64,000 nucleotides of DNA, taken from positions 27,624,001 to 27,688,000 of the forward strand of contig NC_056540.1 in the NCBI RefSeq assembly GCF_910596095.1. The letters run 5' to 3'. Within the stretch, counting starts at the first letter, position 1, and each line of letters starts with the position of its first letter. The position numbers and the translations under genes were made by a program. The notes under the pieces are model-generated. The model searched no databases and was not told where the DNA came from. It saw only the letters and a list, made by a program, of their open reading frames with translations. The DNA is from Thunnus maccoyii (Eukaryota > Chordata > Actinopteri > Scombriformes > Scombridae). This document shows positions 46,610 through 60,700 of this stretch, piece after piece.

Positions 46610-48697
46610 ATATCCTTTAAGGGTAATGACTTTTCAGTAGGTTCAGTAAACGCATCATGAACTCGCCCTGATTAACTTCCTCATTAAAGAATCACTGAAA
46701 TTTGTCCAATCAGGTTAGTTTGCAGCATTAAAACTGGAATGTCTCAACTCAGCAGGTGTACCTCATTAAAATTAGATGACTGCTATCAACAGCTGGATCA
46801 TATAATTGGATAAATGCCACATATATAAATTAAATGTTTCCAGTCCTTTCCCAATTTTAGGAGTCTTCTTGTATGAATTTATTCATTGTGAGTATTTTTT
46901 TGAAAGTCCAGTAAAAAGGATCATTGAAACATGTGAAAAATTCTGTCCTTTATTTTAACCTAATTGCTCTATTTTTTTTCCCGTATTCTTTTGGTTGAAG
47001 ACATCATAATATATGTCTAATATGTGGTATTATAATGGTATTTCTATTTACTTTATTTTGCTTCTGTTTAACCTTTTGGGAGACATTAGATATGTTTAGA
47101 AAATTGCTAAAAGTAAAAATAACCGTCAACCTGTTCAAACTGAGTCTTAACATTTATTCTGTAAACAAAATATACATTTGCAAAACATCATACTTATCTT
47201 GAGCCACAGCATATTTGAAACAAAATAATATAGTAGCTTAATCGCCATAAAAACAAGCTCAGACAGCGAGAGAAATTCCACTGTGACTATAGATACAGAG
47301 CGAAAGTAACATCAATTTACGAGTCTTTTTGCAGGGATCTGGATTGAATACATGTCTGCAAAGAGAGCAGCAACCTCCAAGGGAAAGCATGCCAATACAT
47401 GAAAACGTTTTCCAACTTGAACCTTCAGGTGGTTTTTGAGTAACACAACGTCTGGCAGATGGAGATTTGTTAAATGCAAGGAGGGGCTCTGAATTACGCA
47501 GACACCTGTGAAAAATCACTTGGGTTAATTTTATGTAATACAAGTCTGCGTCTAAGTGATCATTAGGATGAATTTATGAATCCAAACTCAGATAGTCATT
47601 TACATAGCTGTGTGGGAGTAAACAAACTCGCTACTCTAATTGGTGTGCTCCCTCGAAGATCACCCTGTCTTGGATCTCTGTGCATTTAACTAGAATCATA
47701 GAGATAAAATGGTGCAAATAACTGGATAATATGTAATTAGTAAAACCTCAGGCCTAACAAACCTCAGAACTTTATTTTTAAATTCTAGTTCAGATGCATT
47801 ACAGGGACATTTGCACAAAGTTATCCACAAGACAATAAAACATCATTTTCCACAGTGAGTTTTCTACCAATTCAAGTAGGAAAATCATAACTAATAAAGT
47901 CAATAAGTTTAAACTGTTACTCTTTTTGAAGTCTTACTTTAACATCACTCATCATGTCTCAGAATGCATCACAATTACAGGCTTTGCTGCCACCATGTGG
48001 TGCAACTCCAGCAAAGCGAAGCCATGTCCTATCTATTGATATAAAGACCCAGTTTGTTTGACAACATGCGCCATCATGCAGAAAGATATGGAGGCACTAG
48101 ATGTCTCTATATGAGTCAACAAATGTCTAATATCGTCCCATTACTTATTGATCACTGACAGCCGCATTGCAATTCAAGTCGGGATCAGCAGTTCATTTGT
48201 AATTAATGAGAGCCGGTGCACTGTCGACATGTAGTTTTTAATAATTCAGCAGCAGTATTGTATTTTCTAAGTTGCATTTAACACATGCAGTGAGCACTGT
48301 GCACAAATAAGGTAAACAACTAACTAATTGTGTGTAAATTTGACAAGAAAAAGAAAGACAATCTAGGTATTTCAAAAATGAACCAAATATTTAAGTATTT
48401 CAAACATGGTTACAATTATTCAAAACATCAACTTTGCTCAATATGTGTGTTGGTTTGAGCTGTTTTCTGATAAAATTGTATCTGACATTAAAGAAAAACT
48501 AGATAACTTTTAAGTGAATGCTAGTCACGTAGCAGATATTGTCATATGTCAGAATGACAAGCGGGTAATTCACACTAATTCAATCAATAGCAAGCTAAAG
48601 TCAGAAAGAATCAACAACTCTCAATCAATAGTAGCTTTGTCTCGCAGCACCACGGTGGCTCATCCTTCAGTGCTGCTGAACACGTCGTAAAACAGCA

Positions 48698-48757
48698 TTA
48701 ATCATTTCCACCGCAAAGGTAAAGCAAGGCCTTCTGGTAATCTCCACTGGTGTCCTC
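48698..48757 (-). CDS. anxa5: anxa5 exon x9 (C-terminus and stop)
   Basis: Reverse strand: acceptor CTTTTTTTGCAG, 60 nt including stop. It reads [19 protein letters not shown] then TAA, equivalent to human GDTSGDYKKALLLLCGEDD. It supplies the acidic partner of the repeat IV calcium site. Confidence 0.96.
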   Translation of the reverse strand, partial: EDTSGDYQKALLYLCGGND

Positions 48758-51700
48758 CTGCAAAAAAAAGACATTTATTACGTGTATAAAGTTTCACTAT
48801 CCACATAAACACACTTTTAATAGATTTGTATCACAACTGACTAAGATCTTTTCACTTAATTGGAGTTTTAATGGTGTTATTTGTTTTTCATTGTAGTCAT
48901 TTTTCATTCAAAATGCCCTATGGTATGTTTTTCCAATGACGATTGTATTTCACAGTGACATATGTTGCAGCCATTAACCACGAGATTGGCGGCTGGATCT
49001 CCCGCTCCTCCTCTCCACATGTCGAAGTGTCCTCCAGCAAAGACAATGAACCCAAAATTGCTCGTATGTGGGGGAGGAAATGTAAGTCACTTTGGACAAA
49101 AGCGACTGCCAAATGAGTGTAATGTAATGATGTTGTCACCAATCAGATGATCACATGTCCCTAGCCTTTGTAAGCAGGCTCAGTAAATTCTACCAAAATT
49201 TAGCCAATAACTAGCTCATGTTAGTTGTATAGCTCATTATTGTAGCCGGCTTGTAAACAAATTCTAAATGAGTCAACAAGTCACAGGTATAAATTAATGC
49301 AATGCACAGATGTGTTAGTAACCTCTCCGTTTATTTAGCTCAACAGGACGAGAGACGCCACAAAGCTAATCAGCTAGCTAGCTTGGGTTGTGAACCTTTT
49401 TCAACTTACTATTTTTTTATTTACAGCATCAGAAACAATGTAACATTTTACATGGAATTAAGACAAGCTTTTAATTTACGCTGCATCATTTACGATTAAA
49501 TCAGTGGTTCCCAAACTCCACATAAAATCAGTGTGTAGTTGTGTCTCCTTGTTATGTTTCAGATGTCTATGAGTTGTTTGCTACTCTAAACTTCTTTTAA
49601 AATAAACAAAACTCAAAGAGTAAAGTTCCAATATGTCATAAAAATGATGAGAGAAAAGTTCTGGAAAATGAATCCAAATTTATGTATCTTAGCTTTGTTT
49701 GTTGTCTTTCCTACACAAATTATAATCTCACGCTCCCTCAGATTTATCTTCCGACTCTTATAAAGTCCTGAAGCTCAAATAATGACAACAAAATGCTTCT
49801 TATGCACTGATTCATCAGTATTAATAATCTACTCTATTAAACGTATTTAATATAATCACAGCCCGTATTTTCTGCAAAACAATTACTTTTACTTTTAGCA
49901 CTTTAAGGAAATTTACCTGGTAATACAACTTTTACTTAAGTAGGATTTTAAATGTAGGACTTCTACTTGTAATGGAGTATTTTTACGTTGTGATATTTCT
50001 ACTTTTATTTAAGTAATGGATCTGAGTACTTCTTCCATCACTGATAAAAAGTCATGAGCTACAGTTAGCAGCATCCTTGACTGTATTACCATTCAAAGAA
50101 AGAAATGCTATTACTGCATTAATGTCAGCAGAATCATCATAAAAGTCATAAAAAGTGATATGAAATGGGCCACTAGAATAAAGAAGTTAAAGTCTAATAT
50201 CTAAAAAAAACTACTAAAGCTGCAAACACACATTACATTGTTTTATTTCATTGATTCATATGAGTATTAATTTCTCATTTATGTATTCATCTATCTTTTA
50301 ATATACTTATTTATGCATTCAGTATTTGGGATTTCTAATGGAGAATGGCAATAACCCTCCACTGTCGGAACATCTGGCCCCAGGAGAACAGATTAATTCA
50401 CTTCGGCTTGTGTGAAAAGCAGAGAAGTGGTCTCATCTCGCTGAACAAGTCATTTAAAGTAAATCACTGGTCTCCACTCCATCACTGCACTCACATCAAT
50501 GGTGTATAAGCAGCACAACTATAGTAAACCCAGCTGGTGCTTTAAATGTGTGCAGAGGAGGACTAGATGAGTATGTTTTGCAAAACTGAAGAGAATTACA
50601 TCACATCTTACAGCCATACATTTGCAAAATATGAGACTATTTAGTAAATATCATAAAACAAACCAAATATACAGAAACACTGAAAAGGTTGTTTGAAACT
50701 TTATGTTCTACTGAGAATATACCTGGATGGTGGTGTACAGAGAGGTGCCATATTTCTCTTTGAAGCTGGCTCTGATGTCCAACATGTCCTCCTCGCTCCT
50801 CGACACCATTATTCTCATCAGGGTGTCATCATCAGTTCCAGCCCGCTAAACACAGAAACTGGAGTTAATGAAATACGAAAAACTTCATCTTCATTTAGCT
50901 TTAGTCAACAAAACTGTAAAATACCTTTCTTTTATTTATTTCAAGTGCAGCAGATATATATTTTTCTCCTTTAGATCCAGGGAAATAATCTATGACACCA
51001 CAATATTTCATATGGTATAGTGCTATTGTAAATGTACCATAGAGAAAAAACTCTAAAGTTAGTCTTTCAAAAACTCAAATGACTCTATACATAAAGTGGA
51101 CTTATTAATATTATTAATATTAAAATATTATGCATCAATGGCTGTCTTGCACAGTAGGAAAAATCAGTCACACAGTCACAAATCTAAAATACATCAGTAT
51201 TGACTGTAAAATGGTGAGCCGTGATGTAAAGTAGCAGATAAAACATGCAAAACCACTGGTATGTTTTTGGCTGGTGGCTATAATCAATATCTTATGTCAA
51301 CAGTTGATCACATGATTATTTGTATGTGAAAAGGGTCGCTCGTAGTGATGAACGCAGAGAGAATTATCACCCGACCTTGCAGTTTCCACTCAGCTCTAAA
51401 GCATCTTTCAGCTCATTGTTTGAGATTTCTGACCCTCAACTTTCAGTCTCGCTCTTCTCATAACATTGTTTTCAGATGCAGCACTGATGTCAAAACTGCA
51501 CAGAAAAAGGTTGTTTTTCAGTTTTGCCTTTGGTATTAGAGAGAAATCCTGGATATCAGGTTCTGCTTTACTTATACCAAAATGAAGATGGTACTTTGGT
51601 ATAAGCGTTCTCATGTCATGGTCAGATAACTAGCATGTTTCATCATTCATCACAGAGCAGTTCAGCACTTTTGTAGAAGTGTTGTTACAAGAAACATGTA

Positions 51701-54700
51701 GGATCACTTCATGTTTATTATTATTGGATCCCAATTCACAGCTCAATATCAGTAATGATATTGTTTCCAGATATTCCCAGAGGCTTACATCATATAAGTC
51801 ATTTATCCTATTTATTCTTCTTCTTTGCTTTGGTATAAGCTTTCTCATATCATGGTTGGATATCTAGCAAGCTTGATTGTTTGATCAAATAAAGGAATAA
51901 CTTGATTGTTTTCAGATGCAGCAGGCATCTATTTTCCACTCACTGTACACTACCTGCTCAGCACCAAACAGCAAGCAGACACAGTTAACATCCAGCTGGT
52001 GAACATAGTGGAGTATTTAGCAGCTAAAGAGGCAGGAGTTATTGGAAACCAGGAACAGAACTAAAGTTTTACTTTCATTCATCAGGTGGACAGAAACAAG
52101 ACTCCACATGTATGCTAATGTTGTTCTGTGTCTGCTGGATGTTTAAATATTCAACATTTAGCTAACAGATGTGCCATACCAATTTTGTAAGGTGGTAAAA
52201 TGTGAATGTTGAGTTTAAAGCTTGTTGTTACCAAAAAAATTAGTCATGCCCCCATGAGACTGCAAGGCATCAGATAAATGAAACAAGTTAATTTTCTTTA
52301 TTTTTATGTCAAAAATCCTAGACTGAGTGTATTTTTTTTCCAGGTAGTGAGCTTAACCATTAGAAAACAAGGCATACGCTGGAATATGAAGAACTAGAGT
52401 GGGATGCTGGGGGATGCTGATACCTACCCTCATGGATTTGTATAGTGATTCAGCAAAAAAAGCTGGGACACTCCTGGTACATTTCACTATGGAGGGGAAA
52501 AAAACATGTTTGTCATGTTAATCTGATATAAGATTGAAACTGATTCCTGTTGTCAAGTGTAATCTTATGCTGTATTTCATTGTAATATGCATGTCAGACA
52601 AAAACACAGAGGCCCAACAGGGATCACTGTTCTTTGTCCTCTGTTTATGGTCAGTCAATTATCATCCTGATAGATCACAGGTCTTACCAACAGCTAGCAA
52701 TAAGTCCTCCAGATTCCCAGTAGTCTCTCCCTCAATACTGTCCTCTATGTCAGAGCCAGAGAGCTTCTTGTAGGCATCAAACACTGCAGAGAACAAAACA
52801 ACCACAGTGAGACTTTGATGTTCCCTGTGGAGTGGAAAAAACTCTCTTCAGTATTAAAATGTAACACATTACAGACGCAGTGTACTTGTGAACAAGATTT
52901 TTCTCTTTGAGTGCTTAGTTTCCCTTTGCTTTCTACATTAATGTGTTACTTTAATTGTGTTGTGTAAATTGCATTTTATTATACTGTTCTGTTTTTATTA
53001 CCTGTGTCATACCCAATCCACTTTATTAGGTAAGTCATAATCAGAAAGCAACATTGCTTTATGCATGGATTCAACAAGGTAACACTACAACCACCTTCAC
53101 CACTTGAGGATCACACATATTAGAAAACTCTACTTTTTTATTATTTAGCGGTGAATTTTGCAAACTCTAGTAGAAGTTTGGTTCACTGCTGTGACAACTT
53201 GGACAAAAGTATATGGTTGTATCTAGAACACAAGCCACCTATTACTAATGGATGGCTGAAACAATGTGTAAATGCTGCTTATTTCAGTGGCTTGAAACAA
53301 CATATCTTTGACAAGCTGTTGGTTTAGATCCAGAGACAGGCCATCAGAGTGAACTGTCACTGTCATGCTCCTGAACCAGACTAAGATGGTGAGTACTTCA
53401 TGGCCAAGTTGCTGAAACACTGAACATTGGAGCGAATGCAAAACGAATGTGTCCTCACCAGAAAAACAACAGCATTGGTCATGTGTTTAAACACATAAAA
53501 TGACCTTCAAGCTTCAATCTTCAAGCTTTCTTGACAAGCAAAGTAAAGTAGTAGCGAGATGTCGTTATATAAAACATTTTAGGGAAGAGGTTGGTGTGAA
53601 CAGTTGGTTCAACAAGGTGTCTGACTTTAACACTGAAGACAGCAGTTCATGTTCCTTCTCACATTGACAGTTAATATTAGTTGAATTTAACCATGATGGC
53701 ATGTTTCTTTAACTTTAACTAAGTAGTTTTAGTTGCCTAAACTTTACAAACCATAACTATAGAAATAGTAGATTTTGGAACAATGATTGGATTATTTTGG
53801 AAGACACTAACAAGAGACCTATTTTGTTGTTTAGGTATGAGGGTTTGTTGATGCAGATGTACAGTACTCTAAGATACAGTTCCTCCAGTGGTCACTGCAC
53901 AGTCCTGTTCACATTCCCACTTTATCTAAACCATTAGCTGATTTGACTGGCCTTTTGCTGCTAGAGTCTGTCCACTTTGATTTTTCAGTGAGTTGTGCAC
54001 TCAGTCAGCATCTGGCTGACTTGCCAGCTCGAACAAGTTCTTGCTATTTTCTTCTCTGAGCAATTTTTGCCCTCAGGACCGCCGTGGGGCTTACGGTTGT
54101 TGTATATGACCATTCTTTATGAACTCTACAAACTTGCTACTTTTTCCTCATAATCTGAAGTTATGAGTCTAGGTTTTTGTGTTGTTTCAGCCTCCCCTGC
54201 ACAAAGGTATTTTTGCATTTTGCCTCATGTATTATTTTCCTACTTGTGTGAAAACAGATCAATTGAAATTCAAGGATGTATTCTTCCTCCTGAGATGTGT
54301 GAACTATCTGTTAGCAACAATGATACCTCATTCAAAGTCGTTTAAGTCATCTATTTTGCTCTCTCTTAACATCAAATTGAACAGTAACTGACCTTTCAAA
54401 AGTTTTTGAATGACTATGGAAGGGTGACTATTTGTCCGTAGGCGAAAAAATAAAGTATAACATAAAGTGGATGGTAATATATGTATCAGCAGGCTTCTTA
54501 CATCTAATACAGATCACAAAATTCAAATCCTGCTTGGCACAAACTCACTCTCACCTTTTCTGAGATGCTCTTCGCTTCTGTTGCCAAGAATTGTGATGAA
54601 TTTTTCCTCATCTGTGCCAAACTTGCCCTCCCCAGCAGCATACAAGTCCTGTAAAAGCAGATACAAATTTGTATCACACACACACACAGTAGCAGCCTTG

Positions 54701-57700
54701 TGCAGAAAAATGACTTCCGATGCCAAAACAGCACAGAAAAGTTTTGTTTTTCAGTTTTGCCTGTGGTATTAGAGAGAAATCTGGATATCAGGTTCTGCTT
54801 TGCTTGTACCAAAAATGAAGATGGTACTTTGGTATAAGCATTCTCATGTCATGGTCAGATAACTAGCATGTTTTATCATTTGATCAAATGAAGAAATAAC
54901 AATTCATTCATATAAATAATGTATTTTGTTTTTTAATTACTTGCCCATTGTTTATTTCTGTTGGTTTGATCACAGAGCAGTTCAGCACTTTGGTAAAAGT
55001 GTTGTTACAAGAAACATATTGTTATTGGATCCCAATTCACAGCTCAATATCAGTAATGATATTGTTCCCAGATATTCCCAGAGGCTTACATCCTATAAGT
55101 CATTTATCCTATTGACTATTCTTCAGTGAGCACTGTGATTCGTTCAATGCTTTCTTGGCCTTTAACTTTACTGCATCTTGGAGAGCAATCTCACAAATAC
55201 GACTCTATATCTCTAACATGTTGACATTTTGAGGAAGATGATGAAATTGAATTCTATACGATTTTTTTTAAAGCTGCTGTATCTTGCATTTTATCATAGA
55301 TGGACTATTGCCACATTAATGCCATATTATATTTTAATATTTATACCATTGAAGTAGTTATTAATTATAGTAATTATAGTAGTTATTGTAAACAATGAAA
55401 CGCAGCAGTTTTTAAGGGTGATTTTTAGCCATCAATTTGCAAAAACAATCTGTTGGACCACTTTACAGCTCCCAACAGGAAGGATGTAATGTTCTCACAG
55501 GTTATAATTTCAAATATTACCTCATCTGGCTGGTTGGCTTTCAGTATCCTAAAAATTACATCCATACTAGATGACTCCACACCTTACGATTTATGTCCAG
55601 TGCCAACAATTGGTGCCATTGCAGGAGGTAGTAAAGTATTAGATCACAGGTCGTACTGTACATACATAAATTTATGTAGCAAGGCAGAAAATATTGGTGT
55701 GGAGGTAGGAGATGTGGAAGGTCGTGTAGCACAGTTGACACTCATTTGGGAGACTGAAGTTTGCTTTCAGTCACAGACTAGCCAACAGACACCAACTGTG
55801 TTCATTGCCTAACCCAAACCATACCTTAACCCCTCCATAAACTTAAACATACTGTTGTTACCAAGAGTGGATATTGCAGAAATTGGACATAAGCAAACAC
55901 TGGTGTTGAATGTATTCCTGGGTTTTGCAGAATTGTCCAATATTGACGTCCTTGTCTGGCGATATGGTTGGAGTAAACAACAAGGAGGGATCAGAGGACA
56001 AACAGCAACATCTTCTTTGTGACATAGGGTTCATTGAGTAACAAGGATTGTAGAAAAAGGGATCATTTGTGACAACAGAAGATATGTGAAGCAAAAAAAA
56101 AAATTACCCGATCTTGCCAAGTTTTTCTTGCTTCTTACCTTAGCATCTTTCTCGATCTTTTCCTCATCTACTCCCTCCTCCCTGCTCCCCTTCACAGCCA
56201 GATGAGCATTTAATCAGACAGAAAGACACACAAGTAGACAGACAGGTAGACAGGTGGACAAACAGGAAGCAAAAGTAGGTCAGGCTGGATGGAAACACGG
56301 TGAGCTCAGACCTGCTCAGAGCCTCTCTCAACCCAGGTAATCCCTGAAGATTACATTATCCGCTGAGTGTCTCACAACCATGAAGATTATATTTCTGTCT
56401 GTAAACAAAACACTTGAGAAACCTACTCCAGTGCAGTACGCTATCATCCCTCCCTCCCCTCCCTTCCCGCCCCCCCCCCCAACCCACACCTGAACCTCTC
56501 ATGACTGTGTAATGGCATCACTAGAGGCTCACATTATCAGGAAAGGAAAGGTAAGTCTTTCCAGCAGCCCCCCACCCCCCCTACCCCTCTTCTACCTGCA
56601 GGAGGATCACCAGTAGTTTCTGATAGTGCCCTGAGGTGTCACCGCAGATATCTTTTTCCAGCTTGCTACCAAACTCTGGAGGAAAGAGGAGAACAGGGGC
56701 ATAAGATTGCTTACATTTCCCACTCTCAACAGTCACTAATAGTTGCAATCGACCCAAGTGGGTCGTCCCTTTTGTTTTGCAGGAAGACAGCAGAGATTTG
56801 ATTATCCGGCTAATGGACAGCATGGCCTTCTCTTTTGCCCAGATCAAATAAACTGGCGTCTTTGCTTTTGGCCCTTGGTGCCTTTGTTGTCTTTCTTTGT
56901 TGATTTTCCATTGCGGTTTGTTGCAATTTAAGCTGTAAGGTATGTTGGAAACATTTGTTACAGCGACACATTTTAGTGGGCAGGTCTTAAGGGAGGTACA
57001 GTGAATACACTGTACCTCCCTTAAGACCTGCCCACCAATGACAGAAATGCTCCATATTACAGTGGGAAATGTTCCGTATGCTGTAAACTAGCACTGTGCA
57101 CCAGGGAAAGTCTTCTGAACCTTCTACATACTGGTGAAAACACTATAGATGCTATAAAATGAAATAGGTTAAAAAAAACATTTCAACCACCAGTGTCAAG
57201 CATTTACACCCACTGTAGTCTTAACATTTCAGCTGTTTTTTTATTTATTTTTTTTTCACAACAAACGTGTCAAAAAATTCTAGTTGCCTCTGACATGAGG
57301 CCACTTTCTGCACTCTTATTTGATAGTGGATAGTGGACAGGTGACAGGAAATGAGGGGAAAGAGAGAGATGAAACGTCATGCAACTAAAGTCCCCAGTCG
57401 GAATCAAAAGTAGGAGGTTATGAGGTTTGCATCGTAGACCCTTTGGTCACCAGGACATCCCCTGTGTGAACTCTTTGTTTCTTGCAGTGTTGCAATTTTG
57501 TACTTATGTCTCAAGTGGAACAATGACAAGACAATCTTCAGTCAAATTATACTATAACAAAGTCAATTTAATTGCACCAGTCTGCCAGCAAACTAATTTA
57601 GATATGTTTAATCCGTAAAAACACTGTGCAGGCACACACTGTTGTCTTGGATTGTATAAAACCATTTAGGTAAACCATTTGGTTGGAGACTGTCCCCTCA

Positions 57701-60700
57701 AGAAAAAAGTCAGCATGAGTCATTTCAGCAAATTCCCCAAAACAGCTTCTGTTTAGATTCAAGTGAGAAAACCCTCTAGCAGCTGTAAGAATAACATTTG
57801 TCCATCAGGAGTGAAGGACGCTGTTTACTGCTTTCTACCAAAAGTCAATAGTCTAGTTTTGTTACTCTTAATCATGACCACAATCATTCCCTAACCTTAA
57901 TTAAGTGGTTATTATTGTTACTATAGCAACAAAAGTCCACTAACCTTAATTAAGTACTTATTTTAACCCAAATCTTGATCTTTTCCTAGTCCTTTTTGTG
58001 CCTAAGCCTAACCAAACCTTAACCATAATGGTGCCAAAGTTTAATTTTTGCAATGGTGATAAATAGACTCAGATCAGAAAGTGCTTATATGTGTGGTTCA
58101 GGAAGGCAATTTAACAAATTTTGTACAATATTTCTATATTGTGGATGTTAAAATTAAACTACTTGGTCACATTTTATCCTCTCACAATAAACATGTAACT
58201 AACCAATAACAGTCACAGTAAACGTCTTTATCTGCTTTTGTCTCTCTCTTTCACAGCTGAACTAAGTCACCTTTCTTGTACACTTTGACGATATCTTTAA
58301 TCTGTTCGCCGGTCCTGGAAGCCAAGATCTCAATCAGCACTTCGTCATCAGTCCCGGCACCCTGGGAACCCAAACACAATATGTGGATGAACTCAGTATG
58401 AGGCAACATGGATTTGTGTTGTCATAGCAATCTTATCTTTTCTTATGTCATTATATCTGATCTTTGGTTGCAAAAGAGCAATATAAGTGATTTAAAAAAA
58501 GATTAAAGCTGAAAAATGTTAAAGGAAAATGGTTGAAGAAAATAAGAAGTGTAATTTGTGAGCACAGAGGTATGCAATTAAGGAATGAATTAACTCATTA
58601 AAAAAAAACAGTACTGTAGAGAATTAGACTTTAGGCTCAAATGTACCTTATAGCCAAATATCTTCTCTTTGCTATAATTAACCTTCCAGCAAAACATGTT
58701 TGACATATCAAACAAATTGAGCAGGAGGTATGATGGAAATGTGGAGGCCAAGTCCTAAATGCTTTGCACTTTAATTAAAGAATAATGAGAACAAAAAATG
58801 TTCCATTTGTAATTTATGAGGGGATCCAGGAGTTTGATAAACCTATTAACCTGAGGCTTCAAACTTTATGAGCCTTGATTGTAAGTACTTTATGCCTCAA
58901 GAAATAAAATGCCTAAGCTATAAAACACAGGAGCTGATACTGTAGCTCTAGATTATAACACCAATAAAAAGCCATGATATGTGGGCTCAGATACATATAG
59001 TTACAATTTGATGCGCAATCTTACGTATTTGAGCAACATTACAGGTTCAGTAGATGAAAATGAAGAAAAATTGGTAATGCTTTATTTTACAGGTCCTTTA
59101 ATTTTATAATAATTTCCTGGACATTTTCTGAGTATTTTGCAGGTATGTAACAGTTAATTTTAGAGCATTTTGCAAAGGCAGTGGTGCAATTTGGTACAAA
59201 TTATAAGAAAATGGAAAAAAACAACAAAAAACATAATAATAAGTGAGCATCTAGCAATAATTTCCGTAACACCTTATTTTACAGATCCCATACTTTCTTA
59301 CTAATTTCCAGGACATTTTTTTTCTCATTTTCTAAGTAACAGTTACACAATTAAACATTTTTTTGAAAGGGTTATGTAATTTGGTAGTGTGTGGAAAATG
59401 CCCTCATTATGGAGTTTTTAAGAAAGAATCTAATATGCTACTATGTAGTTTGACACACAAAACTACACACTGAGGTCTAAGTTGAATCATTGTTAAGAAT
59501 CTAATTCATTAAGAGGGTTTGCAAATTAGCAAATACATAAGAATCTAAATATAATGAGAGGATACTTACCAACTAAATCAACTTAACATGTTTTTCTGTT
59601 TGTTCTTATAAAATGTACCAACTTTTCTGTAAAATGAGCTAAAAAATTAACCACTAATTTCCTGCAAATAATTTAGAAACATTTCAGGAAATTATCATAA
59701 AATTAAAGGACCTGTAAGATAAAGCCTTAAAAAAAATTGAATATACAAGGCTATCCTGTAACCTTTTCCTAGATGTTACAACCTGTATTGAGCACTGAAG
59801 ACTAAATATATGAGGAGTCCCCATTAGTTCAAACCAGAGACAATAAAATGTGCTTGTGTCTCCAGAGTAGCTCTAATGAGAAACAGCCTCAGCCTCTGAC
59901 TTTCAATAAATCTGAAGCAGATCCATGTAGACACATCCAATTTATGAAAATGACACCATATGAAATATGATTTTCATTACGGAGCACATGTATTGAGTGC
60001 TTGGGTCACATAATGTGTTACCAGCAGGTTGTCTCCCATATAAAATCTCAACAGTCACTGTGGTGTAGACTTGTTTTGTTCAGTGAGTGTGGAATATGTT
60101 TCAGTATAGTGTAGTACATGTGATGGATCATTTAATCTTATAATGCTAAATGTGTTTTCATGGCAGTCACCACAAGTAGCTTCATTTCTGCTAAAGCAAT
60201 TTTCTGAATTAATGTGAGCACAGTAAAAAACTGCCATGACAACGCTGAACAACTTCACACCTGTGACAAAATCATTCAGTTCATCTGTTGTGCATCAAAT
60301 TGATTGTTCTGTGTCCTTGCCTTTGAATTTTCAAATTTGATAATAGTCTAAGGTATTTGCACACTGTCAAAACTTTTTTGAAAAAAATATTTTTTCTGCT
60401 AAATGGATCAGATGCTTAAATTCAATATTACATTATTTGATTATATTGTATGGAGTCCCTAAAGTCCCAAAAGGTGGTATTTTTTTTATCTTATGCACAC
60501 AAGAAAATTATACTTGTGCCCACAAGATAATAATTTGTTCCCACATAATATTAACTTGTGTGCACAAGATAAAAAAAATACCACCTTTTAGGACTTTAGG
60601 GGCTCCGTAAAAAACATAACAAATTGACTGTTCAAATAAAGCAATGAACGCCGCCATGTTTCTGACATACTTGAGAAATCAATAAACTATTAAAAGCTGT

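Larger units (their letters stand above)
41790..48690. other. intergenic DNA between fgfbp1 and convergent anxa5
   Basis: No gene was recognised. It includes repeats at 44693-44755, 45251-45286 and 46106-46609, and the expected anxa5 3' UTR in its last kilobase. Open frames of 60-94 codons here have no family resemblance. A minus-strand poly(A) signal candidate (TTTATT on plus) lies at 47771-47776. Confidence 0.6.

Noticed and set aside
55453..55812. 119-codon plus-strand frame within the anxa5 intron
   Set aside because: Antisense to an intron, overlaps a minus-strand frame, and has no recognisable domain.
56181..56188. Alternative CAG acceptor eight bases inside anxa5 exon x4
   Set aside because: Use of it would shift the frame to an immediate stop; the GAAG acceptor keeps the annexin frame.
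56976..57035. microRNA precursor interpretation of the perfect hairpin
   Set aside because: The stem is perfectly paired, the loop is four bases and total length is 60 bases, unlike animal miRNA precursors, and pairing does not extend into the flanks.
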